Notes: generated from the letters alone by a model not told the origin. Positions 38,240 to 46,982 are shown, numbered from the stretch's first letter. The stretch is 64,000 bases of DNA from Rhodococcus sp. X156 (GCF_004006015.1 NZ_CP034766.1:1769001-1833000), one strand, 5' to 3'. Numbers and translations: made by a program.

Positions 38240-39123
38240 TGCAGAACCTCCTGTCGTGCGGTCTGGCGCAGCGCCGCCTCGGGCAGCGCGCTGGCCAGCA
38301 GGGTGCGGACCAGGCCGCGGACGTACTCCGCGCCCCCGGCGGCGACGTCGTCGTCGAGCTCCACCGACGCGGCGGCGGCCTCGGCGCACGCAGTGACCAG
38401 CGCGCTGTCGAAGCGGCCGGCGTCGGTGAGCACGGCCTCGGCGGCAGGCACCCGCACGGGCACCGGGCCCACCCCGCTCAGTGCCACGCGGCCGCCGCGC
38501 ACCTGCTCGCCGTCGAGGTCGAGATCCACCGCCACCGCGACCACGGCGAAGTCACCCTGCCGCTGGGCGTGCTCGGCCAGCGCGGCGTGCGGCGCGGGTC
38601 GAGGAAAGCAGATTTCCACGATCATCTCGTCCGGCTCCAGCGCCGTGGCGTAGAAGCCGAAGAAGAACTCCGACGCGGCCACGGTGCGCCGGCCGCGCAC
38701 CGACTCCACCACGATCTGGGCGTCCAGCAGCACCGCCAGCAGGCACCACTCGGCGGTGGCGTCGGCGTGGGCGATGCTGCCGCCGACCGTGCCGCGGGTA
38801 CGGATGGGCAGGTGCCCGATCCAGCGCATGGCGTCGGCGATCACCGCGTAGTCCGCAGTGAGGCCCGCCCGGCCCATCTCCACCTGCCGGTGCGTGGTCA
38901 GCGCTCCGACGTGCAGCCCTGCGGCGTCCCGGGTGAGGTAGCTCAGCTCGTGCAGGCCGGTCACGTCGACGAGGTGCGCCGGCCGGGCGAGGCGGAAGCT
39001 CATCATGGCGACCAGGCTCTGGCCCCCGGCGATCAGCTTGGCGTCCTCGCCCAGCTCGGCGAGCGTGGCGACGGCGGAGGCAACCGAGTGAGCGCGGTGG
39101 TAGTGGAACCGGGCGGGCTTCAT
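38236..39123 (-). CDS. FAD-binding medium subunit of the molybdenum hydroxylase
   Basis: 295 aa. FAD motifs IAGGQSLVAMMSFRLARP (residues ~31-48) and TRGTVGGSIAHADATAEW (~108-125), C-terminal CO_deh_flav_C domain. ATG at 39123 preceded by AAGGAG. Overlaps the large subunit GTG by 4 bp. Having a FAD subunit distinguishes this enzyme from the cytochrome-linked two-subunit NicAB of Pseudomonas. Confidence 0.92.
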   Translation of the reverse strand: MKPARFHYHRAHSVASAVATLAELGEDAKLIAGGQSLVAMMSFRLARPAHLVDVTGLHELSYLTRDAAGLHVGALTTHRQVEMGRAGLTADYAVIADAMRWIGHLPIRTRGTVGGSIAHADATAEWCLLAVLLDAQIVVESVRGRRTVAASEFFFGFYATALEPDEMIVEICFPRPAPHAALAEHAQRQGDFAVVAVAVDLDLDGEQVRGGRVALSGVGPVPVRVPAAEAVLTDAGRFDSALVTACAEAAAASVELDDDVAAGGAEYVRGLVRTLLASALPEAALRQTARQEVLQ

Positions 39124-39132
39124 CAGGGCTCC

Positions 39133-40521
39133 TTATCCGTTGCTCTTGACGACGACGAGTGGTGTCTCGATCTCGTCCATGCCGTCGAGCTCGCGGCCCT
39201 TGGTCTCCGGGGCGCCGACGATCATCCACAGCACCGCGACGAGCACCGCGATGCCGGAGATGGCGAAGGTCAGCGGGAGCCCGAACACCGGCCACAGCAG
39301 CGAGCCGAACAGCAGCGGGGCGAACCCGGTCGCCACCCGGCTCACCGAGGAGGCCCAGCCGAAGCCCGAGGCCCGGATCTCGGTGGGGTACAGCTCGGAC
39401 ACGTAGGCGTAGAGCACCGGGATGGTCAGCTGGATCAGGAAGCCGAACACGGCCAGCCAGATCAGGGCCACGTTGCCGACGTCGAGCATCATCGCGAACA
39501 GCACCAGCGCGACCGCCGCGATGGGACCGGACAGGCCGATCACCCACTTGCGCCCGTAGGCCTCGCAGAGCCAGGCCGAGGTGAGCACGCCGATGATGCC
39601 CACACCGGTCATCAGCGTGGTGCCGGCGAAGGCCGCCTGGTCGCCGTAGCCCTGCTCGCGCAGGATGGTCGGCATCCAGGTCAGCGCGGCGTAGTACAGC
39701 AGCATGATGGTGACGAACAGCAGCCAGGCGGTGGCCGTGATGCGCGGGCTGAAGCGCCAGATGTCGCGCAGCTGGGTGAACGCAGCCTTCACGCTCATCT
39801 TCTCGGCCGGCGGCTGCGGGGCGAACTCGTAGGGCTCGGGGGTGACGCCGGTGTTGGTGACCAGGGTGTCGATGACCTGACGGGCCTCAGCCTCGCGGCC
39901 GGCCTTGGCCAGGAACATCGGTGACTCCGGGACACCGCGACGCACCCAGAACAGCAGCAGCGCCGGCAGCACCATGAACATCAGCATCCAGCGCCAGCGC
40001 TCGTCGCCGTCGATGGGCACCAGTGCCGTGGCCACCAGGCCACACACCGTGCCGCCGATCGGCCACCACACGTCCATGGCGGCCAGCACCCGTCCGCGCA
40101 GCTTGCTCGGGGAGAACTCGCTGACGATGGCGTAGTCCACCGGGATGCAGCCACCCAGGCCGAACCCGGCGAGGAAGCGCAGCGCGATGAACACCTCGTA
40201 GCTCGGCGAGAACGCCCCGAGCACCGAGAACAGCGCGAAGATCAGCATGGTGATGCTGAAGGCCTTCTTGCGGCCCATCTTGTCGGCCACCGTGCCCCAC
40301 ACCACGGCTCCGACGGCCATGCCGATGAGGTTCGCCGTGGCCACCAGGCTGCGCTCCGGGGTGGACAGGTTCCAGAAGTCGCCCACCAGGGGGGTGAGGA
40401 AGCCGTTGAGCACGACGTCCCAGGCGTCGAACATGTACCCGAGGCCACCGATGATGAAGATGCGACCCTGCACGTTCCATCTCCAGGGCAGCCCCTGGAC
40501 GATCTGTTCGCCGGTCTTCAT
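39133..40521 (-). CDS. MFS transporter (candidate nicotinate/aromatic acid uptake)
   Basis: 462 aa, 12 membrane segments. MFS signatures GTVADKMGRKKAF (loop 2-3), RFLAGFGLGGCIPVDYAIVSEFSP and SKLRGRVLAAMDVWWPIGG (loop 4-5) and YVSELYPTEIRASGFGWASS, the SV2/NiaP/aromatic-acid branch. ATG at 40521. In the middle of the nicX-hydroxylase operon, so it probably imports the pathway's substrate. An inverted repeat TGTCGA-N9-TCGACA lies 13 bp upstream (40534-40554). Confidence 0.82.
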   Translation of the reverse strand: MKTGEQIVQGLPWRWNVQGRIFIIGGLGYMFDAWDVVLNGFLTPLVGDFWNLSTPERSLVATANLIGMAVGAVVWGTVADKMGRKKAFSITMLIFALFSVLGAFSPSYEVFIALRFLAGFGLGGCIPVDYAIVSEFSPSKLRGRVLAAMDVWWPIGGTVCGLVATALVPIDGDERWRWMLMFMVLPALLLFWVRRGVPESPMFLAKAGREAEARQVIDTLVTNTGVTPEPYEFAPQPPAEKMSVKAAFTQLRDIWRFSPRITATAWLLFVTIMLLYYAALTWMPTILREQGYGDQAAFAGTTLMTGVGIIGVLTSAWLCEAYGRKWVIGLSGPIAAVALVLFAMMLDVGNVALIWLAVFGFLIQLTIPVLYAYVSELYPTEIRASGFGWASSVSRVATGFAPLLFGSLLWPVFGLPLTFAISGIAVLVAVLWMIVGAPETKGRELDGMDEIETPLVVVKSNG

Positions 40522-40604
40522 GGTTCTACTTCCTGTCGAGTCAGAGGGTCGACAGTGCGGCGTTGCACTGGAGGGGGTGGTGCTTGGTCGCCGAAAGGGT
40601 TGGC

Positions 40605-41873
40605 CTACTTGGCGAACTGGTAGATGAAGCTCTCGTTGTCGGGGTCGTTGAGCGGGGTGCCGCTCCACAGCCACTCGTAGGAGACGATGGACTCGCCGTT
40701 GAAGTTCTTGAGCTTGGCGTCGCGCTCACGCTGCTCCGGGCCGTCCTCGAGGTGGTAGAGGTCCATGTTGGCCAGCGAGGCGTCCTGCACCATGCCGGCG
40801 TGCTTGGCCCGGCGGGCCACGTAGCGCACCAGGGCGTCGTCGATCCCCGAGCGGGTGACCCGGCCCAGCTCCTCGGCCAGCACCGCGGCGTCCTCCATGG
40901 CCTGCGAGGCACCCTGGGCCTGGTACGGCAGCATCGCGTGCGCCGCGTCGCCGAGCAGTGCCACCCGGCCGTCGATCCACACCGGGTCGCGGCGGCGGTA
41001 GTGCAGCGCCTGCAGCAGCACGTCGTCGTTGGCCTTGGACAGCATCGCCTGCACCCGGTCGTCCCAGTCGAGGTACTCGTTGGTGAGCTGCTGGGCGGTC
41101 GCGGTCACCGGTCCGCCGTCACGCACCTCGTCGGTGCAGGGCACCAGGGCCACCACGTTGAGGTACTCCCCGCCGCGCAGCAGGTAGTGCACCAGGTGGC
41201 GACCGGGGCCGTACCAGATGGTCGACTGGAAGCGATCGAAGAGGAAGCGGGTGGCCGGGTCCTTGAAGATCCGCTCACCGGGGATCAGCGCCCGGTAGGC
41301 CATCTCGCCGGAGAACACCAGGTTGTCGTCGAAGCCCGCGGCCTCGCGGACCCGCGAGCGCACACCATCGGCACCGATCACCACGTCGGCCTCGTGGCGG
41401 GAGCCGTCGGCCGTGAGCACCACCGGTCGCTCCGGTGTGGACCGGTCCAGGTCCACCACCCGGCTGTTGGTGTGCAGCTGCACCACCGGGCCCGGCTGCA
41501 GCGGGTCGCGGCAGGCGTCCAGGATGACGTTGTGCAGGTCGGCGCGGTGGTAGTGCCAGTACGGCGCCAGGTAGTTGTCCTTGACGAACTCCCCCAGCGA
41601 CGTGAGGCCGATGATCGAGCCGTCCTCCCAGCGGCGGCGCACCTGGTCCAGTGGCTCGGTGCGGATGGCCTCGAGCTGGCGGCGCAGCCCCATGCCCATG
41701 AGGACCTTGCTGGCGTTGGGCGCGGTCTGGATGCCGGCACCGACCTCGCCGAGCTGCGGGGCCGCCTCCAGGACGGTGACGCGGAGGCCGAACCGGCGCA
41801 GCGCCAGGGCGGCGGTGAGTCCGCCCAGACCGCCACCGACGATCAGGACCTCGTAGGACTGGCTCGGGGCCAT
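40605..41873 (-). CDS. FAD-dependent monooxygenase, NicC-like (6-hydroxynicotinate 3-monooxygenase candidate)
   Basis: 422 aa. Group A flavoprotein: GxGxxG in VLIVGGGLGGLTAALALRR, DG motif VVIGADGVRSRVRE, GD motif VALLGDAAHAMLPYQAQGAS. Overall pattern fits 6-hydroxynicotinate 3-monooxygenase and 3-hydroxybenzoate 6-hydroxylase relatives. Placement directly after nicX and beside a Mo hydroxylase favours decarboxylative hydroxylation of 6-hydroxynicotinate to 2,5-dihydroxypyridine, the NicX substrate. ATG at 41873 preceded by AGGAG. Confidence 0.82.
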   Translation of the reverse strand: MAPSQSYEVLIVGGGLGGLTAALALRRFGLRVTVLEAAPQLGEVGAGIQTAPNASKVLMGMGLRRQLEAIRTEPLDQVRRRWEDGSIIGLTSLGEFVKDNYLAPYWHYHRADLHNVILDACRDPLQPGPVVQLHTNSRVVDLDRSTPERPVVLTADGSRHEADVVIGADGVRSRVREAAGFDDNLVFSGEMAYRALIPGERIFKDPATRFLFDRFQSTIWYGPGRHLVHYLLRGGEYLNVVALVPCTDEVRDGGPVTATAQQLTNEYLDWDDRVQAMLSKANDDVLLQALHYRRRDPVWIDGRVALLGDAAHAMLPYQAQGASQAMEDAAVLAEELGRVTRSGIDDALVRYVARRAKHAGMVQDASLANMDLYHLEDGPEQRERDAKLKNFNGESIVSYEWLWSGTPLNDPDNESFIYQFAK

Positions 41874-41898
41874 GGTGTGCTCCTGTCGCTGGAGGGGT

Positions 41899-42930
41899 CT
41901 AGTGCTCGACGAGGTGGCCGGCATCGACCACGGTGGTCCCGTCGATGCGGACGGTGTTGTTGCGCTGCGCAATGTCCAGGTGGGCATAGGAGTCGCGGTC
42001 GAGCACCGGGTGCGGCCCGGTGGACCAGAGGAAGTTCCCGGCGAAGGCGCGGGCGTCCATGCCCATGATCTCGTTCTTGCCGTACATCGCCGTGGCGAAC
42101 CAGTCGCCGGTCTTCATCAGGCCCCAGCCCATGTGCGAGAGGTACCGCGCCCACTTGTCCTCGGAGTCCTCGAAGAAGGTGTTCAGCATGGTCGCCTCAG
42201 CGCCACCGGTGACCTCCACGATCTGGCCGTTGTTGACGTGCAGGGTGGTGCGCGAGCGCACGTACTCCTTGAACGGCAGCAGGATGTCGCCCTCGTCCAG
42301 CACGATGACGCCGTTGGAGATCTCCGGCCAGCAGAGCACCATCGTGGACGGCCAGTGGTCCCAGCGGCCCGGGTCGTCGGCGAAGCCCACCTGGAACTCC
42401 GGCTGGGCGTTGCGCAGCTCGACGGTGAGGTCGGTGCCCGCGGCGGAGCTGACGTGCATCACCTGCGACCGGTTGACCAGGTCGACGCCGGCCTGCACCC
42501 GCGCCTTGTCACCCTCCTGAGGCATGTTGCGGATGAGCACCTCAGGGGCGTCGCAGACGAAGATGATGCGGGTGCCCGCGGCGAGGATCTCCTGCTGCAC
42601 GGGGGCGTGGATGAAGCCCTCGCTGGTCAGGTCCACCACCAGGTCGGCCGCCTTGAGCACGCCCTGGGCGACCTGGTCGGCGAGGACCGACACCAGGCCG
42701 GGGCCGGCGCCGGTGTGCGTGCTGGGCATGGGTGCGGGGCTGCCCCCGGAGGCGGTGACGACCAGCGCGTGCGCACCCAGGGTCTGGGCGGCGCCGAACG
42801 CGGCGGCCACGTAGTCGCCCCGGCTGCTGGGTTCGGTCAGGACGACGACGTGCTCGCCACGCTGCACCTTGCACAGCTCCAGCTGACGGGTGAACGCGCG
42901 GAGCAGGTCTGCGGACCTCAGGTCAAACAT
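41899..42930 (-). CDS. nicX: 2,5-Dihydroxypyridine 5,6-dioxygenase
   Basis: 343 aa, same length as Pseudomonas NicX (about 350). Opens 2,5-dihydroxypyridine to N-formylmaleamate using Fe(II) and O2. Matching blocks in order: ADLVVDL, AGTRIIF, PGRWDHWPST, EGDILLPFKEY, LSHMGWGL, GMDARAFAGNFLWSTGP, YAHLDIAQRNN. The His in SHMGW and the His/Asp of HLD align with known iron ligands. M29-aminopeptidase-derived fold. ATG at 42930 with AAAGGGAG upstream; first gene of a seven-gene operon with a LacI-type operator 97 bp upstream. This gene anchors the pathway assignment. Confidence 0.9.
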   Translation of the reverse strand: MFDLRSADLLRAFTRQLELCKVQRGEHVVVLTEPSSRGDYVAAAFGAAQTLGAHALVVTASGGSPAPMPSTHTGAGPGLVSVLADQVAQGVLKAADLVVDLTSEGFIHAPVQQEILAAGTRIIFVCDAPEVLIRNMPQEGDKARVQAGVDLVNRSQVMHVSSAAGTDLTVELRNAQPEFQVGFADDPGRWDHWPSTMVLCWPEISNGVIVLDEGDILLPFKEYVRSRTTLHVNNGQIVEVTGGAEATMLNTFFEDSEDKWARYLSHMGWGLMKTGDWFATAMYGKNEIMGMDARAFAGNFLWSTGPHPVLDRDSYAHLDIAQRNNTVRIDGTTVVDAGHLVEH

Positions 42931-43026
42931 CGGTCTCCCTTTCCTTGTCGCCGAGGGGACGGCGGGGGGCCTGTCCGACGGAGCTGGTGCTCCACCGCCG
43001 GGAGGGCAGTGTCGGAAACTGGTTGT

Positions 43027-43038
43027 GCAATCGGTTGC
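43027..43038. promoter_or_regulatory. LacI-type operator A (nicX operon)
   Basis: GCAATCGGTTGC, CG-centred palindrome in the nicX upstream region, same core as 44621-44632 and 45818-45829. Confidence 0.7.
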
Positions 43039-43098
43039 TCAGGACGCTAACCCGTGGATATTCGAGTGTCGATCCCCTGCGGGCCGATTTGTGGGATT

Positions 43099-43911
43099 TC
43101 ATGAAGCCGTAACACGAGACCGGCTCATCCGCTGCAGATCGGCCAGGTACGGCAGCTCCGCGCGGGCCTGCTCGATCGCGCCGGCCGGCACGTGGACCAC
43201 CGCGGCGTCCGGGGTATCGCCCAGCTCCACCAGCCGGGTGCCGCGCGGATCCACCACGGTGGAGTGCCCGGCGAAGGCGACCCCCTGGCCGTTCTCCCCG
43301 CACAGCCCGGCGGCGGCGACGATGCAGCCGTTCTCCACCGCTCGCGACACGGTGAGCAGCTGCCAGATGTGCCGGCGAGCCCGGCCGAAGGCAGCGGGCA
43401 CCGCGATGACGTCAGCGCCGGCCACGGCCAGCTCGCGGACGGTCTCCGGGAAGCCGGCCTCGTAGCAGATCACCACGCCGACCGTCCCGACCGCGGTGGG
43501 CACCAGCAGCCCGCTGGCGTCGCCCGCCTGGAAGACCGCTCGCTCGCCGCCCCACAGGTAGCGCTTGGCGCCCCGGTGCTCGCGGCCGTCGGCGGTCAGG
43601 ACCAGCGAGCAGTTGTGCAGCCGGCCGGAGGTGTCCAGGCGCGGCACCGCGGTCACCACCGTGGTCTGGGTGCGCACCGCCAGCGCGGTGAGCCGGGCGG
43701 TGGTCAGCTCGGTGGTGGCCTCGGCGATGGCGGGGTAGTCCAGGGTCAGGTCGTAGCCGGTGACGGCGAGCTCGGGCAGCACCACCACGTCGGCGCCCTG
43801 CTCGCCGAGCTGGGCCACCACCGTGTCCAGGTGGTCCAGCGCCGCCTCCGCGGAGGTGCTGACGGCCGGGGTCTGCACCACCGCGACGCCGATGGCGCCG
43901 GTGCTGCTCAC
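43099..43911 (-). CDS. Carbon-nitrogen hydrolase (nitrilase superfamily)
   Basis: 270 aa. Complete Glu-Lys-Cys triad: E47 (VVLPELAVTGY), K116 (RGAKRYLW), C149 (VVICYEAGFPE). Amidase-type rather than true nitrilase by length and motif spacing. GTG start overlaps the flavin reductase-like stop (GTGA), so the two are co-translated. In a pyridine-catabolic island it is a candidate for N-formylmaleamate deformylation or maleamate hydrolysis, normally done by unrelated NicD and NicF. That role is inference. Confidence 0.85.
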   Translation of the reverse strand: MSSTGAIGVAVVQTPAVSTSAEAALDHLDTVVAQLGEQGADVVVLPELAVTGYDLTLDYPAIAEATTELTTARLTALAVRTQTTVVTAVPRLDTSGRLHNCSLVLTADGREHRGAKRYLWGGERAVFQAGDASGLLVPTAVGTVGVVICYEAGFPETVRELAVAGADVIAVPAAFGRARRHIWQLLTVSRAVENGCIVAAAGLCGENGQGVAFAGHSTVVDPRGTRLVELGDTPDAAVVHVPAGAIEQARAELPYLADLQRMSRSRVTAS

Positions 43912-44561
43912 CGGAAGGACCCTGCGTCGGGTCCGCCGCCCTGGTGGACGCTGTGGGTGAGGTTGGAGTAGTAGGGCCCCGCCAGGCGCGCCAGCCACTT
44001 GCCGGTGGAGACGTCGGTGTAGCCGTGCTCGTCGATGGCGTCGTGGCGGGCGGTCACCGCCAGCACGGTGCCCAGCACGAGAGTGTCGGTGCCCAGCGGC
44101 ACCGCCTGGGCCAGGCGGCACTCCAGCGAGATCAGCGACTCCTGCACCGAGGGCACGGCCACCTGCAGCGAGTCGATGGCGGTGACGCCGGCCAGGTCGA
44201 ACTCGTCCACGTGTGGCTCCACCGTGGCGAAGCTGGCGGTGACCGCCGCGGCGTTGTCCACCGACGGGATGTTCACCACGAACTCGCCGGTCTCGCGGAT
44301 GTTCACCAGGGTGTCCTTGTCCTGGCCGGGGAAGCCGATGCGCTCGCCGATGGACACCGCCAGGGTCGCCGGGTTGCGCGAGGCGACCGTGAAGAAGCTG
44401 AACGGCGCGAGGTTGCGCACCCCGGCACCGTCCACGGTGGAGACCCAGGCGATGGGGCGCGGCTGGACCGCGCAGGAGAGCAGCTTGTAGACGTCGGCGT
44501 CGCCGAGCTCGGTCAGGTCGAAGGTGCGGCTCGACGCCGTCCTCGCGGTCACGTTGTCCAC
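43908..44561 (-). CDS. Flavin reductase-like FMN-binding protein
   Basis: 217 aa. Flavin_reduct domain: RPIAWVSTVDGAGVRNLAPFS, FFTVASRNPATLAVSIGER, KDTLVNIRETGEFVVNIPS. Larger-type family seen in esterase/oxygenase operons. The start is set at GTG 44561, with GGAGG upstream; the open frame reaches 44624 but crosses the LacI-type operator. May supply reduced flavin or use bound FMN. Its operon carries operator B. Confidence 0.85.
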   Translation of the reverse strand: MDNVTARTASSRTFDLTELGDADVYKLLSCAVQPRPIAWVSTVDGAGVRNLAPFSFFTVASRNPATLAVSIGERIGFPGQDKDTLVNIRETGEFVVNIPSVDNAAAVTASFATVEPHVDEFDLAGVTAIDSLQVAVPSVQESLISLECRLAQAVPLGTDTLVLGTVLAVTARHDAIDEHGYTDVSTGKWLARLAGPYYSNLTHSVHQGGGPDAGSFR

Positions 44562-44620
44562 TGGTCCTGCCTCCCGGGCGGCCACGCTGCGGGGTCGCCT
44601 GCTCGTGTGCAACTGCTCGT

Positions 44621-44632
44621 GCAATCGGTTGC
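44621..44632. promoter_or_regulatory. LacI-type operator B (flavin reductase-nitrilase operon)
   Basis: GTGCAA-TCGG-TTGCAC (44619-44634) contains the core GCAATCGGTTGC, identical to operator A, 60 bp upstream of the GTG start. Confidence 0.7.
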
Positions 44633-44648
44633 ACAGTAACCGGCGAAC

Positions 44649-44661
44649 TGTTGCAGCAACA
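44649..44661. promoter_or_regulatory. Additional palindrome next to operator B
   Basis: TGTTGC-A-GCAACA, perfect 13-mer, 14 bp beyond operator B. It shares the TTGC/GCAA half-site with the operators but with a different centre; may be a second regulator contact. Confidence 0.35.
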
Positions 44662-44733
44662 CCCCCCGGCGACCGGTGAGCCGAGGTTTTACCCAGCTGT
44701 TACCCAGCCCCGGCCGACGGGGGGGTTCCGGCG

Positions 44734-45780
44734 CTACGGCTGCCCCAGGGACCGACGCAGCCCGGCGCGCGCGGTGTCCTCGGTGCTGCCGGGCTCGCGC
44801 CCTGGTCCGTACCCGTCGGCGGTGCCGTCGGTGACCTGGACCTCGGCCTCCCAGGGCACCCGGTACTCGCCCTTCACCAGGTCGGTCATGAAGGTGTAAG
44901 GGCAGTCGCGGGCACCCCCGCGCACCGCGGTGAAGCCGCGGTGGCCCAGCTGGTAGATGTTGTTCTCCACGCCCCAGGTGCGGCGAGCGGCGTCAGCCCG
45001 GGACGGCTCGATGGACACGGTGAGCACCCGTCCGGGGGTGGCGTCGCCCTTGGCCAGCACGGTGCCCTCGAAGTCGCAGACCATCGACTCCCCCATCGAG
45101 CCGATGCTGTTGCCGTCGTCGCCGGCCAGCGCCACCGAGGCGGTGAAGGCGAGGTTGTGGAAGGCGTTGGCCTCGTTGGTGATGCGCCAGGACTGCTGCA
45201 GCGGAAACTTGTAGCCGGCGGTGCGCAGCAGCACGTTGGCGCCGCGGTAGGCGGCCTCGCGCGCCACCTCGGGGAACATCCCGTCGTGGCAGATCAACAG
45301 GGCCAGCCGGGAACCGCCCGGCCCGTCGCACACCGCGATCCCCCCGTCGCCGGGCTCCCACGGCTCCTTGGGCACCCACGGATGCAGCTTGCGCTGGTAC
45401 AGCACGATCTCGCCGGAGGCGTCCACGATGATTCCCGAGTTGAACGGAGCGCCCTGTGGGTTGCGCTCCATGATGCTGAAGCAGCCCCACGTCCCGGTCT
45501 GCGCGCACACCGCACGCAGCCGCTCCACCTCCGGGCCGTCCAGGTCGAGCATCAGCTCGTCCCGCGCCCAGGCACCCTTGCGGAGCCCGTGCAGGCCGTA
45601 CTCGGGAAAGACCAGCAGCTGCACGGTGGGAAACGCGGTGGCGATCTCGGTGACCGTGGCGCACACGCTGTCCACCACCGCGGCAACATCCTCCGTGGTG
45701 CTCACCAGCGGGACCTGCTGCTGCACCAGCCCCAGGGTGAGCGCCCCCTCGGGCGGGTTGAGTCCACTGAGGCCAGTCAT
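44734..45780 (-). CDS. Aliphatic amidase/formamidase-like carbon-nitrogen hydrolase
   Basis: 348 aa, AmiE/AmiF size. Triad E60 (LLVFPEYGLHG), K131 (LYQRKLHPWVPKEPW), C164 (LLICHDGMFPEVAREAAYRG), plus LLRTAGY and the long C-terminal arm typical of this branch. ATG at 45780 with GAGAGGA upstream. Transcribed away from the LacI gene with operator C between them. Candidate for N-formylmaleamate deformylation (formamidase-like chemistry) or maleamate deamidation; inference from context. Confidence 0.87.
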   Translation of the reverse strand: MTGLSGLNPPEGALTLGLVQQQVPLVSTTEDVAAVVDSVCATVTEIATAFPTVQLLVFPEYGLHGLRKGAWARDELMLDLDGPEVERLRAVCAQTGTWGCFSIMERNPQGAPFNSGIIVDASGEIVLYQRKLHPWVPKEPWEPGDGGIAVCDGPGGSRLALLICHDGMFPEVAREAAYRGANVLLRTAGYKFPLQQSWRITNEANAFHNLAFTASVALAGDDGNSIGSMGESMVCDFEGTVLAKGDATPGRVLTVSIEPSRADAARRTWGVENNIYQLGHRGFTAVRGGARDCPYTFMTDLVKGEYRVPWEAEVQVTDGTADGYGPGREPGSTEDTARAGLRRSLGQP

Positions 45781-45817
45781 CGGCGGCTTCCTCTCGGCTG
45801 GTCGGACGCAATTTTGC

Positions 45818-45829
45818 GCAATCGATTGC
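45818..45829. promoter_or_regulatory. LacI-type operator C (between amidase and lacI-type gene)
   Basis: GCAATCGATTGC, a perfect 12-bp palindrome differing from operators A and B at one base, 37 bp upstream of the amidase ATG and in the divergent promoter of the regulator, so autoregulation is likely. Confidence 0.75.
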
Positions 45830-45941
45830 TCCCAACGCTACAGTGAAATTGTCGGTGCCCCGGTGCGGGCGCCGCTGCCCGGGGCCGGCCGCAGCCTGTC
45901 CCGACGGGCACGGCACGGCCGTGCGACTTCAGGGGGTCCCA

Positions 45942-46982
45942 GTGCGAGAACGAGCTCCGGCGGCCAGCACCAACCGGTCGATGGTGACGCTGAAGACGGT
46001 GGCGGTGGCCGCCGGCGTGCACGTCTCCACGGTGTCGCGCGCCCTGCGCCGAGCGGCGCTGGACGGTGACTCGGCGAGCCCCCGCGACCGCGAGCTGCTC
46101 GAGCTGGCCCGCGAGATGGGCTACGTCCCCAACCCCAACGCCGCCAGCCTCACCACCCGCCGGTCGATGGCCTTCGGCGTGCTGGTGCCCCGGCTCACCG
46201 ACACCGTGCTGGCTGCGGTCTACGACGCCGTGGAGGAGACCGCCAACCGGGCGGGCTACGCCACGTTCGTCTCCAACACCCGCGACGACCCCGCCGAGCA
46301 GCAGCGCCTGGTGGAGCTGCTGCTCGGCCGGGCGGTGGACGGGCTGATCATCGGTGACTCCCGGCTGGACAACGACAACATCGCCCGGCTGGTGGAGCGC
46401 GGCATCGACCTGGTGCTGGTCAGCCGTCGCTGTGCCGGCGCGCCGTCGGTGACCACCGACGACGTGGCCGGCGGCGAGCTGGCGGCCACCCACCTGCTCG
46501 AGCTGGGCCACCGCAGCATCGGCGTGGTCGCCGGACCACTGTGGGCCAGCACCGCGGCCGAGCGAGTCACCGGTTTCCGGGCCACGCTGGAGCGGGCCCG
46601 GGTGGCACTGCCCGCCGAGCACGTCCGCGAGGAGGGTTTCGACGTCGCTGCCGGACGGCGCGGCACCGAGGCGCTGCTGGACGGCCCCTGTCCGCCCACG
46701 GCGATCTTCGCCACCAACGACGACGCCGCCATCGGTGCGCTGGGGGTGCTGCGCGACCGCGGGCTTCGCCCCGGCCACGACGTGTCGGTGATCGGCTACA
46801 ACGACATTCCCATCGCCGCCGAGCTGGCAGTGCCGCTGAGCACGGTGCGCGCCCCGCTGCAGGAGATGGGGGTGCGGGCGGCCGAGACGCTGCTGGCGCT
46901 GACTCACCGCCTGCCTGCGTCGTCGGTGGCGCTGAAGCCCCAGCTGGTCGCGCGCGCCACCACCGCACCGCTGGCGGTCTGA
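45942..46982 (+). CDS. LacI-family transcriptional regulator of the catabolic island
   Basis: 346 aa. LacI HTH with hinge: VTLKTVAVAAGVHVSTVSRA, then LLELAREMGYVPNPNAASL; periplasmic-binding-like effector domain with FGVLVPRLTDTVLAAVYD, VDGLIIGDSR, TAIFATNDDAAIGALGVLRD, DVSVIGYNDIPIAAELAVPLSTV. GTG at 45942 chosen (AGGGGG 5 nt upstream). The effector is probably a pathway intermediate. CG-centred operators A-C fit the LacI binding style. Confidence 0.88.
   Translation: MRERAPAASTNRSMVTLKTVAVAAGVHVSTVSRALRRAALDGDSASPRDRELLELAREMGYVPNPNAASLTTRRSMAFGVLVPRLTDTVLAAVYDAVEETANRAGYATFVSNTRDDPAEQQRLVELLLGRAVDGLIIGDSRLDNDNIARLVERGIDLVLVSRRCAGAPSVTTDDVAGGELAATHLLELGHRSIGVVAGPLWASTAAERVTGFRATLERARVALPAEHVREEGFDVAAGRRGTEALLDGPCPPTAIFATNDDAAIGALGVLRDRGLRPGHDVSVIGYNDIPIAAELAVPLSTVRAPLQEMGVRAAETLLALTHRLPASSVALKPQLVARATTAPLAV

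Noticed and set aside
44649-44661. Fourth LacI operator
   Set aside because: TGTTGC-A-GCAACA shares half-sites but has a one-base centre instead of the TCGR centre of the three others, so it was listed separately.
34669-46982. Picolinate rather than nicotinate pathway
   Set aside because: Picolinate routes also reach 2,5-dihydroxypyridine but need a separate dihydroxypicolinate decarboxylase (amidohydrolase family), which is not seen here. Not fully excluded.
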